Position numbers and translations under genes: made by a program
NCBI GenBank assembly: GCA_030149815.1
Contig: JASLHI010000018.1
Location: 24,843 to 88,842 of the forward strand
Direction of reading: 5' to 3'
Length of the DNA: 64,000 nt
Source of the DNA: Aquirhabdus sp.
GTDB lineage: Bacteria; Pseudomonadota; Gammaproteobacteria; Pseudomonadales; Moraxellaceae
Notes under the pieces: generated by a model
The model's input: only the letters and a program-made list of their open reading frames with translations
The model's database searches: none
What the model was told of the DNA's origin: nothing
Shown here: one piece after another, positions 24,168 to 33,400 of the stretch
Numbering within the stretch: position 1 is the first letter of the stretch
How the letters are laid out: each line of letters begins with the position of its first letter

Positions 24168-25379
24168 ATGACGACTTTTCTTCCTGCTGAACAACAACTC
24201 GCGCTGATTGAGCGTGGTACGAGCGACATTATCCAACGCGACGAACTCCTCAAAAAACTTCAAGAAAATCGTCCTTTGCGCGTCAAAGCAGGATTTGATC
24301 CGACTGCGCCTGATTTGCATTTAGGTCATACGGTGTTGATCAATAAGCTCCGCATGTTCCAAGAACTGGGACACGAAGTGTACTTTTTGATTGGCGATTT
24401 CACTGCGATGATTGGTGATCCAACGGGTAAAAGTGCAACACGCCCGCCACTCACACGCGAGCAAGTCATTGAAAATGCAAAAAGTTATCAAGAGCAAGTA
24501 TTCAAAATCCTTGATCCTGCTAAAACTAAAATTGTGTTCAATTCATCATGGTTTGAAAAGAAAAGCGCGGCGGATATGATCGCATTGGCATCGCAATACA
24601 CTGTGACGCGGATGATGGAACGTGATGATTTCAGTAAGCGTTTTAAAGCACAACAGTCGATTGCGATTCATGAATTCTTGTATCCATTGGTGCAAGGCTA
24701 TGATTCGGTTGAGTTACAAGCAGATGTCGAGTTAGGTGGAACCGATCAGACATTTAACTTGCTGATGGGTCGTACGCTGCAAGCGCGTTACGGACAAAGT
24801 TCGCAAATTTGCATTACTTTGCCGATTCTTGAAGGCTTAGATGGCGTGCAGAAGATGTCCAAATCTCTGCAAAACTACATCGGCGTCCATGATTCAGCGG
24901 GCAGTATGTATCAGAAAATCTTATCAATGCCTGATAGTTTGATTCCGCGTTATTTTGAATTGCTCAGCTTCCGTCCGATGGAAGAGGTTAATGGTTTTCT
25001 TGCGGAAATGGCAAATGGTCTGAATCCGCAAGAATTGAAAAAACGTATTGCGCTGGAATTGATTGAGCGTTTCCACGATGCCGATGCTGCCGCGAATGCG
25101 CATAAGAGTGCAGGTAATCGTATTGTCGATGGTGAAATTCCTGATGATATTCCTGAGGTGACGTTGGCATTGGAAGGCCAAGCGGCGTTATTTATTACCA
25201 GCGTGCTCAGTCGTGCCAATCTGACCAAGAACGCAGCACAAGCTAAAGATGCCTTGGCGCGTGGTTCAGTGAAAGTGGATGGCGTTGTCGTCGATGCGTC
25301 GTTTAGTTTGGTAGCGGATGCGAACGTCGTGATCCAAGCAGGCAAGAAAGCGATTGCGCGCGTGATTGTTAGCAACTAA
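24168..25379 (+). CDS. tyrS: Tyrosyl-tRNA synthetase
   Basis: This class I aminoacyl-tRNA synthetase charges tRNA-Tyr. The HIGH motif is HLGHTV in FDPTAPDLHLGHTVLINKL (near residue 45-60). The KMSKS motif is intact in VQKMSKSLQNYIG (near 225). The C-terminal S4 RNA-binding domain (about 335-403) contains ALARGSVKVDGVVVD. The N-terminal form resembles the TyrS type 2 (TyrZ-like) group common in Acinetobacter and Pseudomonas. I start it at ATG 24168, and the in-frame TTG at 24162 is unlikely. A terminator hairpin follows 17 bases after the stop. Confidence 0.97.
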   Translation: MTTFLPAEQQLALIERGTSDIIQRDELLKKLQENRPLRVKAGFDPTAPDLHLGHTVLINKLRMFQELGHEVYFLIGDFTAMIGDPTGKSATRPPLTREQVIENAKSYQEQVFKILDPAKTKIVFNSSWFEKKSAADMIALASQYTVTRMMERDDFSKRFKAQQSIAIHEFLYPLVQGYDSVELQADVELGGTDQTFNLLMGRTLQARYGQSSQICITLPILEGLDGVQKMSKSLQNYIGVHDSAGSMYQKILSMPDSLIPRYFELLSFRPMEEVNGFLAEMANGLNPQELKKRIALELIERFHDADAAANAHKSAGNRIVDGEIPDDIPEVTLALEGQAALFITSVLSRANLTKNAAQAKDALARGSVKVDGVVVDASFSLVADANVVIQAGKKAIARVIVSN

Positions 25380-25396
25380 CTTTTTTTTGAATGAGT

Positions 25397-25422
25397 AAGC
25401 GGATCAAAGTATCCGCTTTTTG
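25397..25422 (+). terminator. tyrS terminator
   Basis: AAGCGGAT pairs with ATCCGCTT around a six-base loop, followed by a T-rich tail. Confidence 0.8.
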
Positions 25423-25489
25423 TTTTTCACCATTCCTTTTGAGCGATCTGAATCTCTGCATTGCTATAATCAAAACCTGACCTATTCCG

Positions 25490-26743
25490 ATGATGAACGC
25501 CATGACTGTTGCTGAACGTGCATTAAACTCAACCACCAATCCGACTTCACAATTTCTTAAACAGTTGGCAGACAGTTTGGGTGGAGATAGTTCTGCTGAA
25601 TCCAGTTTTGTAAAACTCAGTCTGGGTAAATATCGCGGCGCAGAAGTGGCTCTGAATAAAATTTCTGTTCGCGTGTTGGAAGTCAAAGGTCAGCCGCATT
25701 TATCGTTTGTGTTTCATTATCAAACCAAAGATGTGACCAAGAATTTTTCGTTTGATGACGGTATTGCTAAGATCAAAATGTATTTGGATCAGAGTCAAGT
25801 CGAGAGTTTTAAGAGCGCACATTTACGTTTGCAAACTGAAGAAATTCAACTTTCATTTAATAAAAAAAATCAGCCTTCGATTCTTGTGCAAAAGACCACT
25901 GAAACTGTGGCTGCGACCAAAGCACATGACCGTGAGAAATTTCGCTATATCGATATCAATCGCCCATTCCTTAAGGGTTTGGGCGTGACCGATGCTAATG
26001 ATCAGCTCATTCCTGCGATGTCGCGTAAATGGAAACAAATCAATAAGTTCATTGAAGTGTTCCAACATGCTTTTGAATCATTGAAATTGCCTCAATCACA
26101 TCCTGTACATGTGGTTGATTTTGGCGCGGGCAAGGGTTATCTGACTTTTGCTATTCATGATTTCTTACGTGAGAATCTGGGATTTACCGCGAATGTCACA
26201 GGCGTTGAACTGCGTGCGGATTTGGTGAAGCTGTGCGGCAATGTCATTGATCAGTTATCGCTAGATGGCTTGGTGTTTTATCAAGGTGATGTGCGTAGTT
26301 ATCATCCTGAGGCAGTCGATGTGATGATTGCTTTGCATGCCTGTGATGTGGCAACGGATTATGCGCTCCATACAGGCATTCGCTTGGGTGCGTCGATCAT
26401 CATGTGCGCGCCGTGCTGCCATAAGCAGGTGCGACCACAGATTCAAAGTCCACAAGTGCTGCGTCCGATGTTGCAACATGGTGTGCATTTAGGACAAGAA
26501 GCTGAGATGTTGACTGATGGTTTACGCGCTCTGTTATTGGAAGCCTGTGGTTATGAAACTAAGGTTTTTGAATTTGTGTCGCTCGAACACACGAGCAAAA
26601 ACAAAATGATCTTAGCTGTGAAGAGAGATAGTTTTTCCAAGAAAACTGAAATCTTGAAGCAGATTGAATCAATTAAAGCGTTTTATGGGATTCAGGAACA
26701 ATGCTTAGAGACGCTGTTGCGTGACGATGGTTTATTGGCGTAA
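25490..26743 (+). CDS. Class I SAM-dependent methyltransferase
   Basis: A 417-residue protein with an N-terminal region of about 150 residues of its own. A Rossmann methyltransferase domain follows, with motif I VVDFGAGKGYLTFAIHDFL (about 204-222), an acidic ligand position in VTGVELRADLV and VMIALHACDVATDYAL as motif IV. IIMCAPCCHKQVRPQI (about 302-317) has a Cys-Cys-His group typical of the methyltransferase-32-like family. Homologues are usually annotated only as SAM-dependent methyltransferases; substrate unknown. Starts at 25490, 25493 and 25502 are all possible because no clear ribosome binding site is seen. uvrC follows after nine bases, so the two are probably co-transcribed. Confidence 0.85.
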   Translation: MMNAMTVAERALNSTTNPTSQFLKQLADSLGGDSSAESSFVKLSLGKYRGAEVALNKISVRVLEVKGQPHLSFVFHYQTKDVTKNFSFDDGIAKIKMYLDQSQVESFKSAHLRLQTEEIQLSFNKKNQPSILVQKTTETVAATKAHDREKFRYIDINRPFLKGLGVTDANDQLIPAMSRKWKQINKFIEVFQHAFESLKLPQSHPVHVVDFGAGKGYLTFAIHDFLRENLGFTANVTGVELRADLVKLCGNVIDQLSLDGLVFYQGDVRSYHPEAVDVMIALHACDVATDYALHTGIRLGASIIMCAPCCHKQVRPQIQSPQVLRPMLQHGVHLGQEAEMLTDGLRALLLEACGYETKVFEFVSLEHTSKNKMILAVKRDSFSKKTEILKQIESIKAFYGIQEQCLETLLRDDGLLA

Positions 26744-26752
26744 TGTCACATC

Positions 26753-28555
26753 ATGAATGAACTCTACGCTGAACATATCCGCGCTATCCTTGCAACGCTC
26801 CCCAATTTGCCGGGCGTCTATAAAATGCTGGGTGTGGACGGCGAGTTACTCTATGTGGGCAAAGCCAAAAATCTAAAAAATCGAGTTACGACATATTTTG
26901 CCAAAACCGTTGAACATCCTAAAACGCGTGCTTTAGTTGCCCGAATCCGCAATATTGAAACGCTGATTACGCGGAGCGAAACCGAAGCCTTACTGCTTGA
27001 ACAAAATCTGATTAAAGAGAATAAACCGCCGTACAACATCATGTTGCGCGATGATAAGTCTTATCTCTATATCTTCATTTCCGCCGATCAACCTTTCCCA
27101 CGACTTGCTGCAGGTCGAGGTAAACGTAATCATCAAGAAGGCAAGTTTTTTGGTCCTTATCCGAGTGCAGCTGCGGCGCGTGAAGTTTTAGTTGTGCTGG
27201 AAAAGATGTTTATGATGCGCTCGTGTGAAAATACTTTCTTTGCCCAGCGTAAACGTCCATGTCTCGAATATCAAATCAAACGCTGTCGTGCGCCTTGTGT
27301 TGGTTTAGTGACGCCTGAAGATTATGCGATTGATGTAGCGAATACCATCGACTTCATGCAAGGAAATACGACCGAGCTGAACCAAAAACTGATTCAGCAA
27401 ATGGAGCATGCTGCAGAAGCACTCGATTTTGAACAAGCAGCGCTCTATCGCGATCAACTCAGTATGTTGCGCGAAGTCCAAGCGCAACAAGCGGTTTATA
27501 CCGCGAAAGGTGAAGCGGATATTCTTGCTATTGCTCAGCAGGCGGGCGTCGTTTGCGTGCAAGTGATGAATGTGCGTGGCGGTCGGGTACTTGGCGGGAA
27601 AAGTTTTTTTCCTGATTTAGAAATGAATGAAGATATTGGGGAGTTATTATCCGAATTCTTGGCATCGTTTTATTTTCAATTTGCTGATGAACTTCCTAGT
27701 GAGCTGATCGTCAATGTAGAACTTCCTGATAAAGCCGCATTAGAAGAAGCCCTGCAACTCGAATATCAACAAAAAGTGACGATCAAAACACGTGTTCGTG
27801 AAAATCGCGCTGAATGGCTCGAAATAGCCTCACTCAATGCCGAAGCTGCTTTGAAAGCGACGCTTGCGAATCATATTCAACTCAATGAGCGTTTTCGTGT
27901 CTTGCAAGATGTGCTCGGACAACCTATTGATCGAATTGAATGTTTTGATATTAGTCATACCATGGGTGAGTCACCGATTGCGTCGTGCGTCGTTTTTGAT
28001 CAAGGTGGTGCGCGAAAGCGTGATTATCGCCAATATGCGATTACTGATATTACGGGTGGTGACGATTATGCCGCGATGGCACAAGTGCTAGAGCGACGTT
28101 ATAAAAAACAGCCAGTTCCTGATCTCATGCTGATTGATGGTGGCAAGGGGCAACTGAATGTTGCCAAAATGGTAATGGAAAAGCTAGAGCTGAATCCATT
28201 GATGATCGGTGTCTCCAAAGGCGAAGGACGTAAGCCAGGGTTGGAGACTTTGCATCGAGTCGACGGCACAAGTTTTCAGCTTGAACCTGATGACAAAGCC
28301 TTGCATTTGATTCAACAAATTCGAGATGAAGCACATCGCTTTGCAATCACTAAACATCGAGCCAAACGGGATAAAAAACGTGGCGGTTCAGTACTAGAGG
28401 CGATTCCTGGCTTAGGACCAAAACGGCGTCGTGATTTGCTGACCCATTTTGGTGGCATTCAAGGGGTGTTGCGAGCTTCAGAAAGTGACATTGCCAGCGT
28501 TAATGGTCTAGGTGCAGTCATGGCGAGGGTAATTTATAAGGTGTTGCATGAGTAA
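26753..28555 (+). CDS. uvrC: UvrABC excinuclease subunit C
   Basis: UvrC makes both incisions flanking a DNA lesion in nucleotide excision repair. The GIY-YIG nuclease domain is at the N-terminus (LPGVYKML, then LLYVGKAKNLKNRV, about 17-95). The UVR motif that contacts UvrB is near 205-240 (NQKLIQQMEHAAEALDFEQA). An RNase H-like nuclease half has CFDISHTMGE and LMLIDGGKGQL. Tandem helix-hairpin-helix motifs close the protein (IPGLGPKRRRDLL, GLGAVMARVI). Length 600 aa is normal. It is convergent with the polysaccharide cluster. Confidence 0.97.
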   Translation: MNELYAEHIRAILATLPNLPGVYKMLGVDGELLYVGKAKNLKNRVTTYFAKTVEHPKTRALVARIRNIETLITRSETEALLLEQNLIKENKPPYNIMLRDDKSYLYIFISADQPFPRLAAGRGKRNHQEGKFFGPYPSAAAAREVLVVLEKMFMMRSCENTFFAQRKRPCLEYQIKRCRAPCVGLVTPEDYAIDVANTIDFMQGNTTELNQKLIQQMEHAAEALDFEQAALYRDQLSMLREVQAQQAVYTAKGEADILAIAQQAGVVCVQVMNVRGGRVLGGKSFFPDLEMNEDIGELLSEFLASFYFQFADELPSELIVNVELPDKAALEEALQLEYQQKVTIKTRVRENRAEWLEIASLNAEAALKATLANHIQLNERFRVLQDVLGQPIDRIECFDISHTMGESPIASCVVFDQGGARKRDYRQYAITDITGGDDYAAMAQVLERRYKKQPVPDLMLIDGGKGQLNVAKMVMEKLELNPLMIGVSKGEGRKPGLETLHRVDGTSFQLEPDDKALHLIQQIRDEAHRFAITKHRAKRDKKRGGSVLEAIPGLGPKRRRDLLTHFGGIQGVLRASESDIASVNGLGAVMARVIYKVLHE

Positions 28556-28677
28556 GTATTTATTTGTTTTGGTTGATGTATAACGGTTATTCGTTCCGCC
28601 TCTATTTCAAGGAGTTACATCAATTAGGAGTTTAGGCTGTTTAGTCCATCCTATTCATAGTGTGTAAAACTGAGCGA

Positions 28678-28698
28678 CTAATTTAATCGTTAAATTAG
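28678..28698. terminator. Hairpin between convergent uvrC and wzz
   Basis: CTAATTTAA pairs perfectly with TTAAATTAG around TCG. It is AT-rich with no strong T tract, so it is only a candidate terminator for the two converging transcripts. Confidence 0.4.
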
Positions 28699-28716
28699 CC
28701 GCACATGCTTAAGTCT

Positions 28717-29601
28717 TTATTTTTTTGATCTCATGAGTGCTAAACCAATACCGATGAAAGCTCCAAATATCGCACCAAGAATAAGGAATGAGCTTTTCTT
28801 TGGAAAAACGGGGTCTTTTGTGACGTAAGTTCTATTAATCATTTTCGTCGAATATTCGCTTAATGCTTTGAGCAGAGATTGTTGTTGTTGAGCTTTTAGT
28901 TCAAGGAAGTTTACTTCTGCTTGGCGTTGACCTAATAAATCAATCGCAACAATACTTGGTGCAAAAGATGATTGGGCTTGCGGTGAGTTCATTGACGTAT
29001 TAATTTTTTGGAGTGAAGCATTTGCAATGCTGAGCTTTTGATTTGTATCGGCAAGCGCATCAATGGCTCTCACTTTTATGGGAGCCATAATTAAGGCATG
29101 TTCTTTTTCAACTTCTTGTACTACATCATTGAGTGCATTACGAGCATCATCTTTGCTATAGCCACGAACTGACAGATTAATGAAATCCGTACCTTTAAGT
29201 GGGCTGCCTTTAAGTGTGTTAATCACAATATCGCTGCGCTTATTGAGGTCTTCTGCGACTGGTAGGCCCATTGCAGTTAATACCTGCTCTCGAAACTCTC
29301 TAAGTTTTATTCTTTCGAGAGTTTGATCGGGATCTTCAATTAACTTTGAAGTGTCAATTTGATTCGTTCCAGCATTAATTATTGGCGTACGGCCAATTTG
29401 TAAGGTGACGCTTGCTTCCCATTTCTTGGGAATTATGAGTGCAAGGATAAATGCAACCAGCATTGTTAGCACAATACTTAGGGCAATGATATGCCAGAAT
29501 TTGATAATAATTTGCTTGAGCTGGGTTAGATCTAAGAAAACCTCACTTTCAGCATCATCCGCTTGCTGGTGATGTTGGTTGTTCATACTCGGGTTTAGCA
29601 T
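28717..29601 (-). CDS. wzz: Wzz-type polysaccharide chain-length determinant
   Basis: An inner-membrane polysaccharide co-polymerase that sets modal chain length with Wzy. The N-terminal cytoplasmic segment (about 1-33) is followed by transmembrane helix 1 (about 34-57, HIIALSIVLTMLVAFILALI). KKWEASVTLQIGR opens the periplasmic domain. A coiled-coil-prone stretch covers about 180-245 (QRQAEVNFLELKAQQQQSLL). A Pro-containing C-terminal helix (FPKKSSFLILGAIFGAFIGI) sits at about 265-290. There is no cytoplasmic tyrosine-kinase domain, so it is the short Wzz type and not Wzc. ATG 29601 follows GAGAAG. It is the last gene of the cluster. Confidence 0.9.
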   Translation of the reverse strand: MLNPSMNNQHHQQADDAESEVFLDLTQLKQIIIKFWHIIALSIVLTMLVAFILALIIPKKWEASVTLQIGRTPIINAGTNQIDTSKLIEDPDQTLERIKLREFREQVLTAMGLPVAEDLNKRSDIVINTLKGSPLKGTDFINLSVRGYSKDDARNALNDVVQEVEKEHALIMAPIKVRAIDALADTNQKLSIANASLQKINTSMNSPQAQSSFAPSIVAIDLLGQRQAEVNFLELKAQQQQSLLKALSEYSTKMINRTYVTKDPVFPKKSSFLILGAIFGAFIGIGLALMRSKK

Positions 29602-29743
29602 GGATACTTCTCGTTTAGTGTATAAGATGAGTTAAGCCCATCCTACTTGGAGTCATGTGAAACTATTGTTTCTGGATCAGAATGGCTTTTGGTCGCAAGA
29701 TATATCGAAGCTAAACTTATATTAGCTAGGGGATCTTTAAATA

Positions 29744-30472
29744 TTATGTTGCGTCTTTTGTAATAGAAGGATTCTCATGCATTAAAATCTCAGAGTTCTC
29801 GTGCATCAAAATTTCAGATGAAGCATTATTTTGAACAGGTGTCGATGGGCATTTTATAGCAGGTAAATGCTTGCGAAGAATGATCTTCAATCCTGTCCAA
29901 ATCAAAATTTTCATATCAAATAATAATGAGTTCTGAACTAAATGAAGAACACGAAGCCTATTTTTTTCAGGCAGAATGATTTCGAAATAAGTTTTCAGGG
30001 GGTCGTTGGATTCTGCGAGAAGACGTTCTTCATGAATATAAAGTAATGATGCGAGATCAGTGATGCCAGGGCGTGCAGAAAAAATTATTTTTCTCGTTTC
30101 AATATCATAATGAGGCAAATGGCTAGTAACCTCTGGACGAGGGCCGACAAGACTCATATCGCCTTTGAGTATGTTGAGTAGCTGAGGAATTTCATCTAGT
30201 TTTGTTTTGCGGAGGATTCTTCCTAGCGGAGTAATTCGATCATCCCCACATATTGTAATATTGAGTCCTGTTTCATCTTGACGCATAGACCTGAATTTTA
30301 TGATATAGAATGGTTGTTCATGTCGCCCTGTTCGAGCTTGGCGAAAGAAAACTGGTCCACGGCTTTCTAACTTAATAAGAATAGCGATGATTACTGCAAA
30401 AGGAAAAAATACAGTACCAAGAAGAATTGCAAAGAAAAAATCAAATACACGCTTTAGAACAGTGTAATACAT
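29744..30472 (-). CDS. Undecaprenyl-phosphate sugar-1-phosphate transferase (initiating enzyme)
   Basis: A member of the bacterial sugar transferase family (WcaJ/WbaP/PglC-like core) that places the first sugar phosphate on undecaprenyl phosphate. One membrane helix (about 10-34, DFFFAILLGTVFFPFAVIIA) is followed by the catalytic block FYIIKFRSM, then LRKTKLDEIPQLLNILKGDM and SLVGPRPEV. PGITDLASLLY follows. It lacks the large N-terminal multi-helix domain of WcaJ. The C-terminal tail (about 205-242) ends in a tandem duplication of SEILMHEN (29771-29794 and 29795-29818). 219 bases separate it from the upstream glycosyltransferase gene. Confidence 0.92.
   Translation of the reverse strand: MYYTVLKRVFDFFFAILLGTVFFPFAVIIAILIKLESRGPVFFRQARTGRHEQPFYIIKFRSMRQDETGLNITICGDDRITPLGRILRKTKLDEIPQLLNILKGDMSLVGPRPEVTSHLPHYDIETRKIIFSARPGITDLASLLYIHEERLLAESNDPLKTYFEIILPEKNRLRVLHLVQNSLLFDMKILIWTGLKIILRKHLPAIKCPSTPVQNNASSEILMHENSEILMHENPSITKDAT
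29771..29818 (-). repeat. 24-bp tandem repeat in the sugar transferase tail
   Basis: Two adjacent 24-bp units both encode SEILMHEN, differing at a few bases only. It lies in the poorly conserved C-terminal tail. Confidence 0.8.
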
Positions 30473-30691
30473 AATCGCCCTTCTCTGAGTCTACTAGTTT
30501 CTAGATAGTACTACAGACCAATTTATAGTTAAGCAAATTAAAGCTAATAACCATCCTAACACATAACCTTCTGTTGAGTCTTGAGCGTAAATGTATTTAT
30601 GGTATTAATAGAGTAGTTGAAGGTCGCTGTTTATATTTTGTCATAGAGGAAAGTTTGGATACTATAATCAAGATTTTTATCAAGCAACAAG

Positions 30692-31693
30692 TCAGGAAAA
30701 AATCTGCGCTAACCAATGACGCAAACTATATTTGGCATAAATTTCTGAATCAAGTGGGTCGTACTTAGAGCTCAAGAAATTTTCTGACAGAATGGGTTGA
30801 TTCCGATCAATAACACAAATATTTTCGGGGTTATAGAAATCATATTTATAAACCTCTTCATTCGTCGTAATGAGTTTCTTGTCTGCACCTAAGCTTTCAA
30901 TAGTGCGCATCGTGAGTCCATTTTGTCCTGGGTGATGCACATCTACAATGATATTGCTTCGATTAACGAGGTCTAAGGTTTGAATAGGGTTGAGCGAATC
31001 CCAACATACTGTCTGCCATGGGATATTTTTAAATTGAGGATCAAACATCTTTCGTAAGAAAAATACCCACTTACTTTGATAAAAAAAGTGGTCATAAACT
31101 CTGATTTGAGGACGAACCTGTTGTGCGGCTTTCCAAATTCTTTGAACAACTGGATAGCGATCAGAATGGATTGAGCCTAAAAAAAGTAAATCAATTTCTT
31201 TATTTTGATTTTTGGACAAGTGGATATTTTCATATGTCCTTGTATAGAACAAAGCCAGATGTTTGACCATTGGATGATTGATACAGTCATTACGGTCGAA
31301 ACTATAGACTTTATCAAATAGTGCCAATTTAGCGTGACTATTCTTAAAATTCTTGAGGGAGTCCCAAGAGTAATACAAAAAAATCGCTTGTGGTTGAACG
31401 TCTTTTAATTTCTGGATACGTGCTGTAGATAAAGCTTCGCCTTTAATTACAAAGACAGCATCATAGTGTGTAGATTGCGTTTCTACTATGATTCGGTCAA
31501 AGTATTGGTCACTGTATGCGGCAATCAGTTCTGGTTTGAATCTAATGAGTGCTTTGACCAGTGCTGTAGATGCTGGGCGATCATCAAACCAATCTACCTT
31601 ACATCCAGCAACTTCCAGCTCTTTTTTAATTTCTTGCTCATAACCAAAAAAACTAGGAGCAATGTATAAGATCTTCATTCCGGCTTTAATCAT
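30692..31693 (-). CDS. Putative glycosyltransferase of the polysaccharide cluster
   Basis: A 333-residue soluble-looking protein that begins MKILYIAPSFFGYEQEIKKE after a possible five-residue extension. It reads like a GT-B-fold or CgeB-like glycosyltransferase: alternating Rossmann-type strands, IDLLFLGSIHSDRYPVVQR (about 170-188), DVHHPGQNGLTMRTIESLGA (about 258-277, like the donor-binding 'G...R..E' segment), and KKLITTNEEV. I infer that it adds one sugar of the repeat unit, and the donor is unknown. ATG 31693 overlaps the upstream stop by four bases. ATG 31678 is the alternative. The last codons are followed by a 219-base gap with nothing recognisable. Confidence 0.7.
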   Translation of the reverse strand: MIKAGMKILYIAPSFFGYEQEIKKELEVAGCKVDWFDDRPASTALVKALIRFKPELIAAYSDQYFDRIIVETQSTHYDAVFVIKGEALSTARIQKLKDVQPQAIFLYYSWDSLKNFKNSHAKLALFDKVYSFDRNDCINHPMVKHLALFYTRTYENIHLSKNQNKEIDLLFLGSIHSDRYPVVQRIWKAAQQVRPQIRVYDHFFYQSKWVFFLRKMFDPQFKNIPWQTVCWDSLNPIQTLDLVNRSNIIVDVHHPGQNGLTMRTIESLGADKKLITTNEEVYKYDFYNPENICVIDRNQPILSENFLSSKYDPLDSEIYAKYSLRHWLAQIFS

Positions 31694-32241
31694 GATGCGT
31701 TGCTTTTCTTCATAATCTGGGCAGGTATGCCTATCGCAGTGGCTCCTTCAGGAACATTGTCCAACACTACAGCATTGGCTCCTATACGTGAATTATTGCC
31801 CAAGAACACATCGCCGAGAACTTTCGCACCTGCACCGATTAAGACATTGTCGCCGACAGTTGGTCGAGAGGATTCGGTGTAGCTTAAATCAATTTCTCGT
31901 GCGCCGAATGTTACGCCATGATAAATAGTGACATTCTTTCCGATTTTATTGGCGCCAATTACAGTGCCTTGGGTATGAGGAAAATACAGACCGCCGCCTA
32001 TTTCACATTTCACAGCAATTTCTAGGCCAAAGAAAATAAAATTCACTAATGAAAGTACTTTGGCTAAGGGAGAGAGTCTGTGTAGATAAAACCAATGTGA
32101 AAGACGGAAAATAACCACGGGCATAAATCTAGGTGATAATGATGCAACCAGAAGCTTTAGAATACTGGGTTGTTTATCTGGCATTCCAGCAACAATGTAC
32201 TGACGCGATAAGTCTGCGTATAAAACTTCTTTTAGGCTCAT
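31690..32241 (-). CDS. CysE-like serine acetyltransferase / sugar O-acetyltransferase
   Basis: A left-handed beta-helix acyltransferase using acetyl-CoA. The hexapeptide pattern is clear from about residue 80 (GGLYFPHTQGTVIGANKIGK, GAREI, then DNVLIGAGAKVLGDVFLGNN and IGANAVVLDNVPEGATAIGI). The N-terminal helical part is shorter than in housekeeping CysE. A CysE-like protein inside a Wzx/Wzy cluster more probably acetylates a sugar than serine (inference). It overlaps both neighbours by four bases (ATGA), so translation of the three genes is likely coupled. Confidence 0.8.
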   Translation of the reverse strand: MSLKEVLYADLSRQYIVAGMPDKQPSILKLLVASLSPRFMPVVIFRLSHWFYLHRLSPLAKVLSLVNFIFFGLEIAVKCEIGGGLYFPHTQGTVIGANKIGKNVTIYHGVTFGAREIDLSYTESSRPTVGDNVLIGAGAKVLGDVFLGNNSRIGANAVVLDNVPEGATAIGIPAQIMKKSNAS

Positions 32242-33368
32242 GACATCATCTTTCTTTTTTGAAGTTCAGCATTCGCACGATCAAGACCATCTTCAGGTAA
32301 CGGCTGGGATAATACCCATGCTGCAAACTCCTCAATTCCTTGTTTTAATGACACCTTAGGCTCGAAATTTAATTGCTTTTTAATCAGAGTTAAGTCAGCG
32401 AAACAATGGCGAATATCCCCAAGACGGTATTGTCCTGTGACATGCGGTCTGATTTTACCATCGAAGGCATCAACTAAAGTATTTGCAATTTCAAGAACAG
32501 ATGTTGGTTCTCCTGAGCCAACGTTAAACGTATGCCCATTTGCTGAATCCTTTCCCATGGCCAAAGTAATGGCCTGTACAATGTCGCTGACATGAACAAA
32601 ATCACGGCTTTCAGCACCATCCTCAAATATGGGCAGCGACATACGCCGCCGAATACGAGTTGAAAAGATCGATAAAATTCCAGTGTATGGGTTGTTTAAC
32701 GATTGACCCGCGCCGTATACATTCTGAAAACGCAATATAGCTGTGCCAATTCCTAAAGAAGCTCCCGCGATACGGATCAAGTCTTCTTGTGCATACTTAG
32801 TTGCGGCGTAAATTGAAGCTGGGCTTGGGCGCGCTGATTCAGGAGTTGCAATTGGTCGAATAGCACTTTGACATATAGGACAAACGGGATCCCATTGTTG
32901 TTTTGCTAATTGATCCGCACTTCGTGCAGTGGGGTAAACGTGTCCATGATTGTTACATTGATATGCACCCTCCCCATAAATAGAGCGTGATGATGCGAGA
33001 ACAATTTTTTTAACTGCATGTGGATGATTGGCTAAATAATCTAGCATTTGGGCAGTTGCTTGGGAGTTCACATTATTATAGTGAGCAATCTGGTACATAG
33101 ACTGTGCAGTGCCAGTCTCTGCTGCAAGATGAACGACTGTACTTACATCCTCTAGGACTTTGCCCCAATCTTCAATAGATGTGACACTATTACGAACAAA
33201 TTCAATAGCATTATTATCAAGCCACTCCAAATTCTTAGGAAGTGCACCATGAATTTGAGAGGACAGTGAATCTAGGACTCGAACTCTCATTCCTGTTGAT
33301 AGCAATTTCGTAATAAGGTGAGAGCCAATAAAACCCGCACCACCAGTAATAAGTACTAAATCAGACAT
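32238..33368 (-). CDS. NAD-dependent nucleotide-sugar epimerase, dTDP-L-rhamnose 4-epimerase-like
   Basis: An extended short-chain dehydrogenase/reductase. The Rossmann glycine motif is TGGAGFIGSH (about 8-17) and the catalytic YxxxK is YAATKYAQEDL. An insert at about 135-175 has cysteines and a histidine (YQCNNHGH ... WDPVCPICQSAI) that look like a zinc knuckle. This insert is a feature I associate with WbiB-type dTDP-L-rhamnose 4-epimerases, which would make dTDP-6-deoxy-L-talose from the RmlD product. That substrate is inferred, and UDP-sugar epimerase remains possible. It overlaps the acetyltransferase gene by four bases. Confidence 0.8.
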   Translation of the reverse strand: MSDLVLITGGAGFIGSHLITKLLSTGMRVRVLDSLSSQIHGALPKNLEWLDNNAIEFVRNSVTSIEDWGKVLEDVSTVVHLAAETGTAQSMYQIAHYNNVNSQATAQMLDYLANHPHAVKKIVLASSRSIYGEGAYQCNNHGHVYPTARSADQLAKQQWDPVCPICQSAIRPIATPESARPSPASIYAATKYAQEDLIRIAGASLGIGTAILRFQNVYGAGQSLNNPYTGILSIFSTRIRRRMSLPIFEDGAESRDFVHVSDIVQAITLAMGKDSANGHTFNVGSGEPTSVLEIANTLVDAFDGKIRPHVTGQYRLGDIRHCFADLTLIKKQLNFEPKVSLKQGIEEFAAWVLSQPLPEDGLDRANAELQKRKMMS

Positions 33369-33400
33369 GCTTTCCTCTATAAATCAACAAAATATGCTGA

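Noticed and set aside
30574..30768. 64-residue rightward frame between the sugar transferase and glycosyltransferase genes
   Set aside because: It overlaps the end of the glycosyltransferase on the other strand and has no recognisable feature. The 219-base gap is treated as non-coding.
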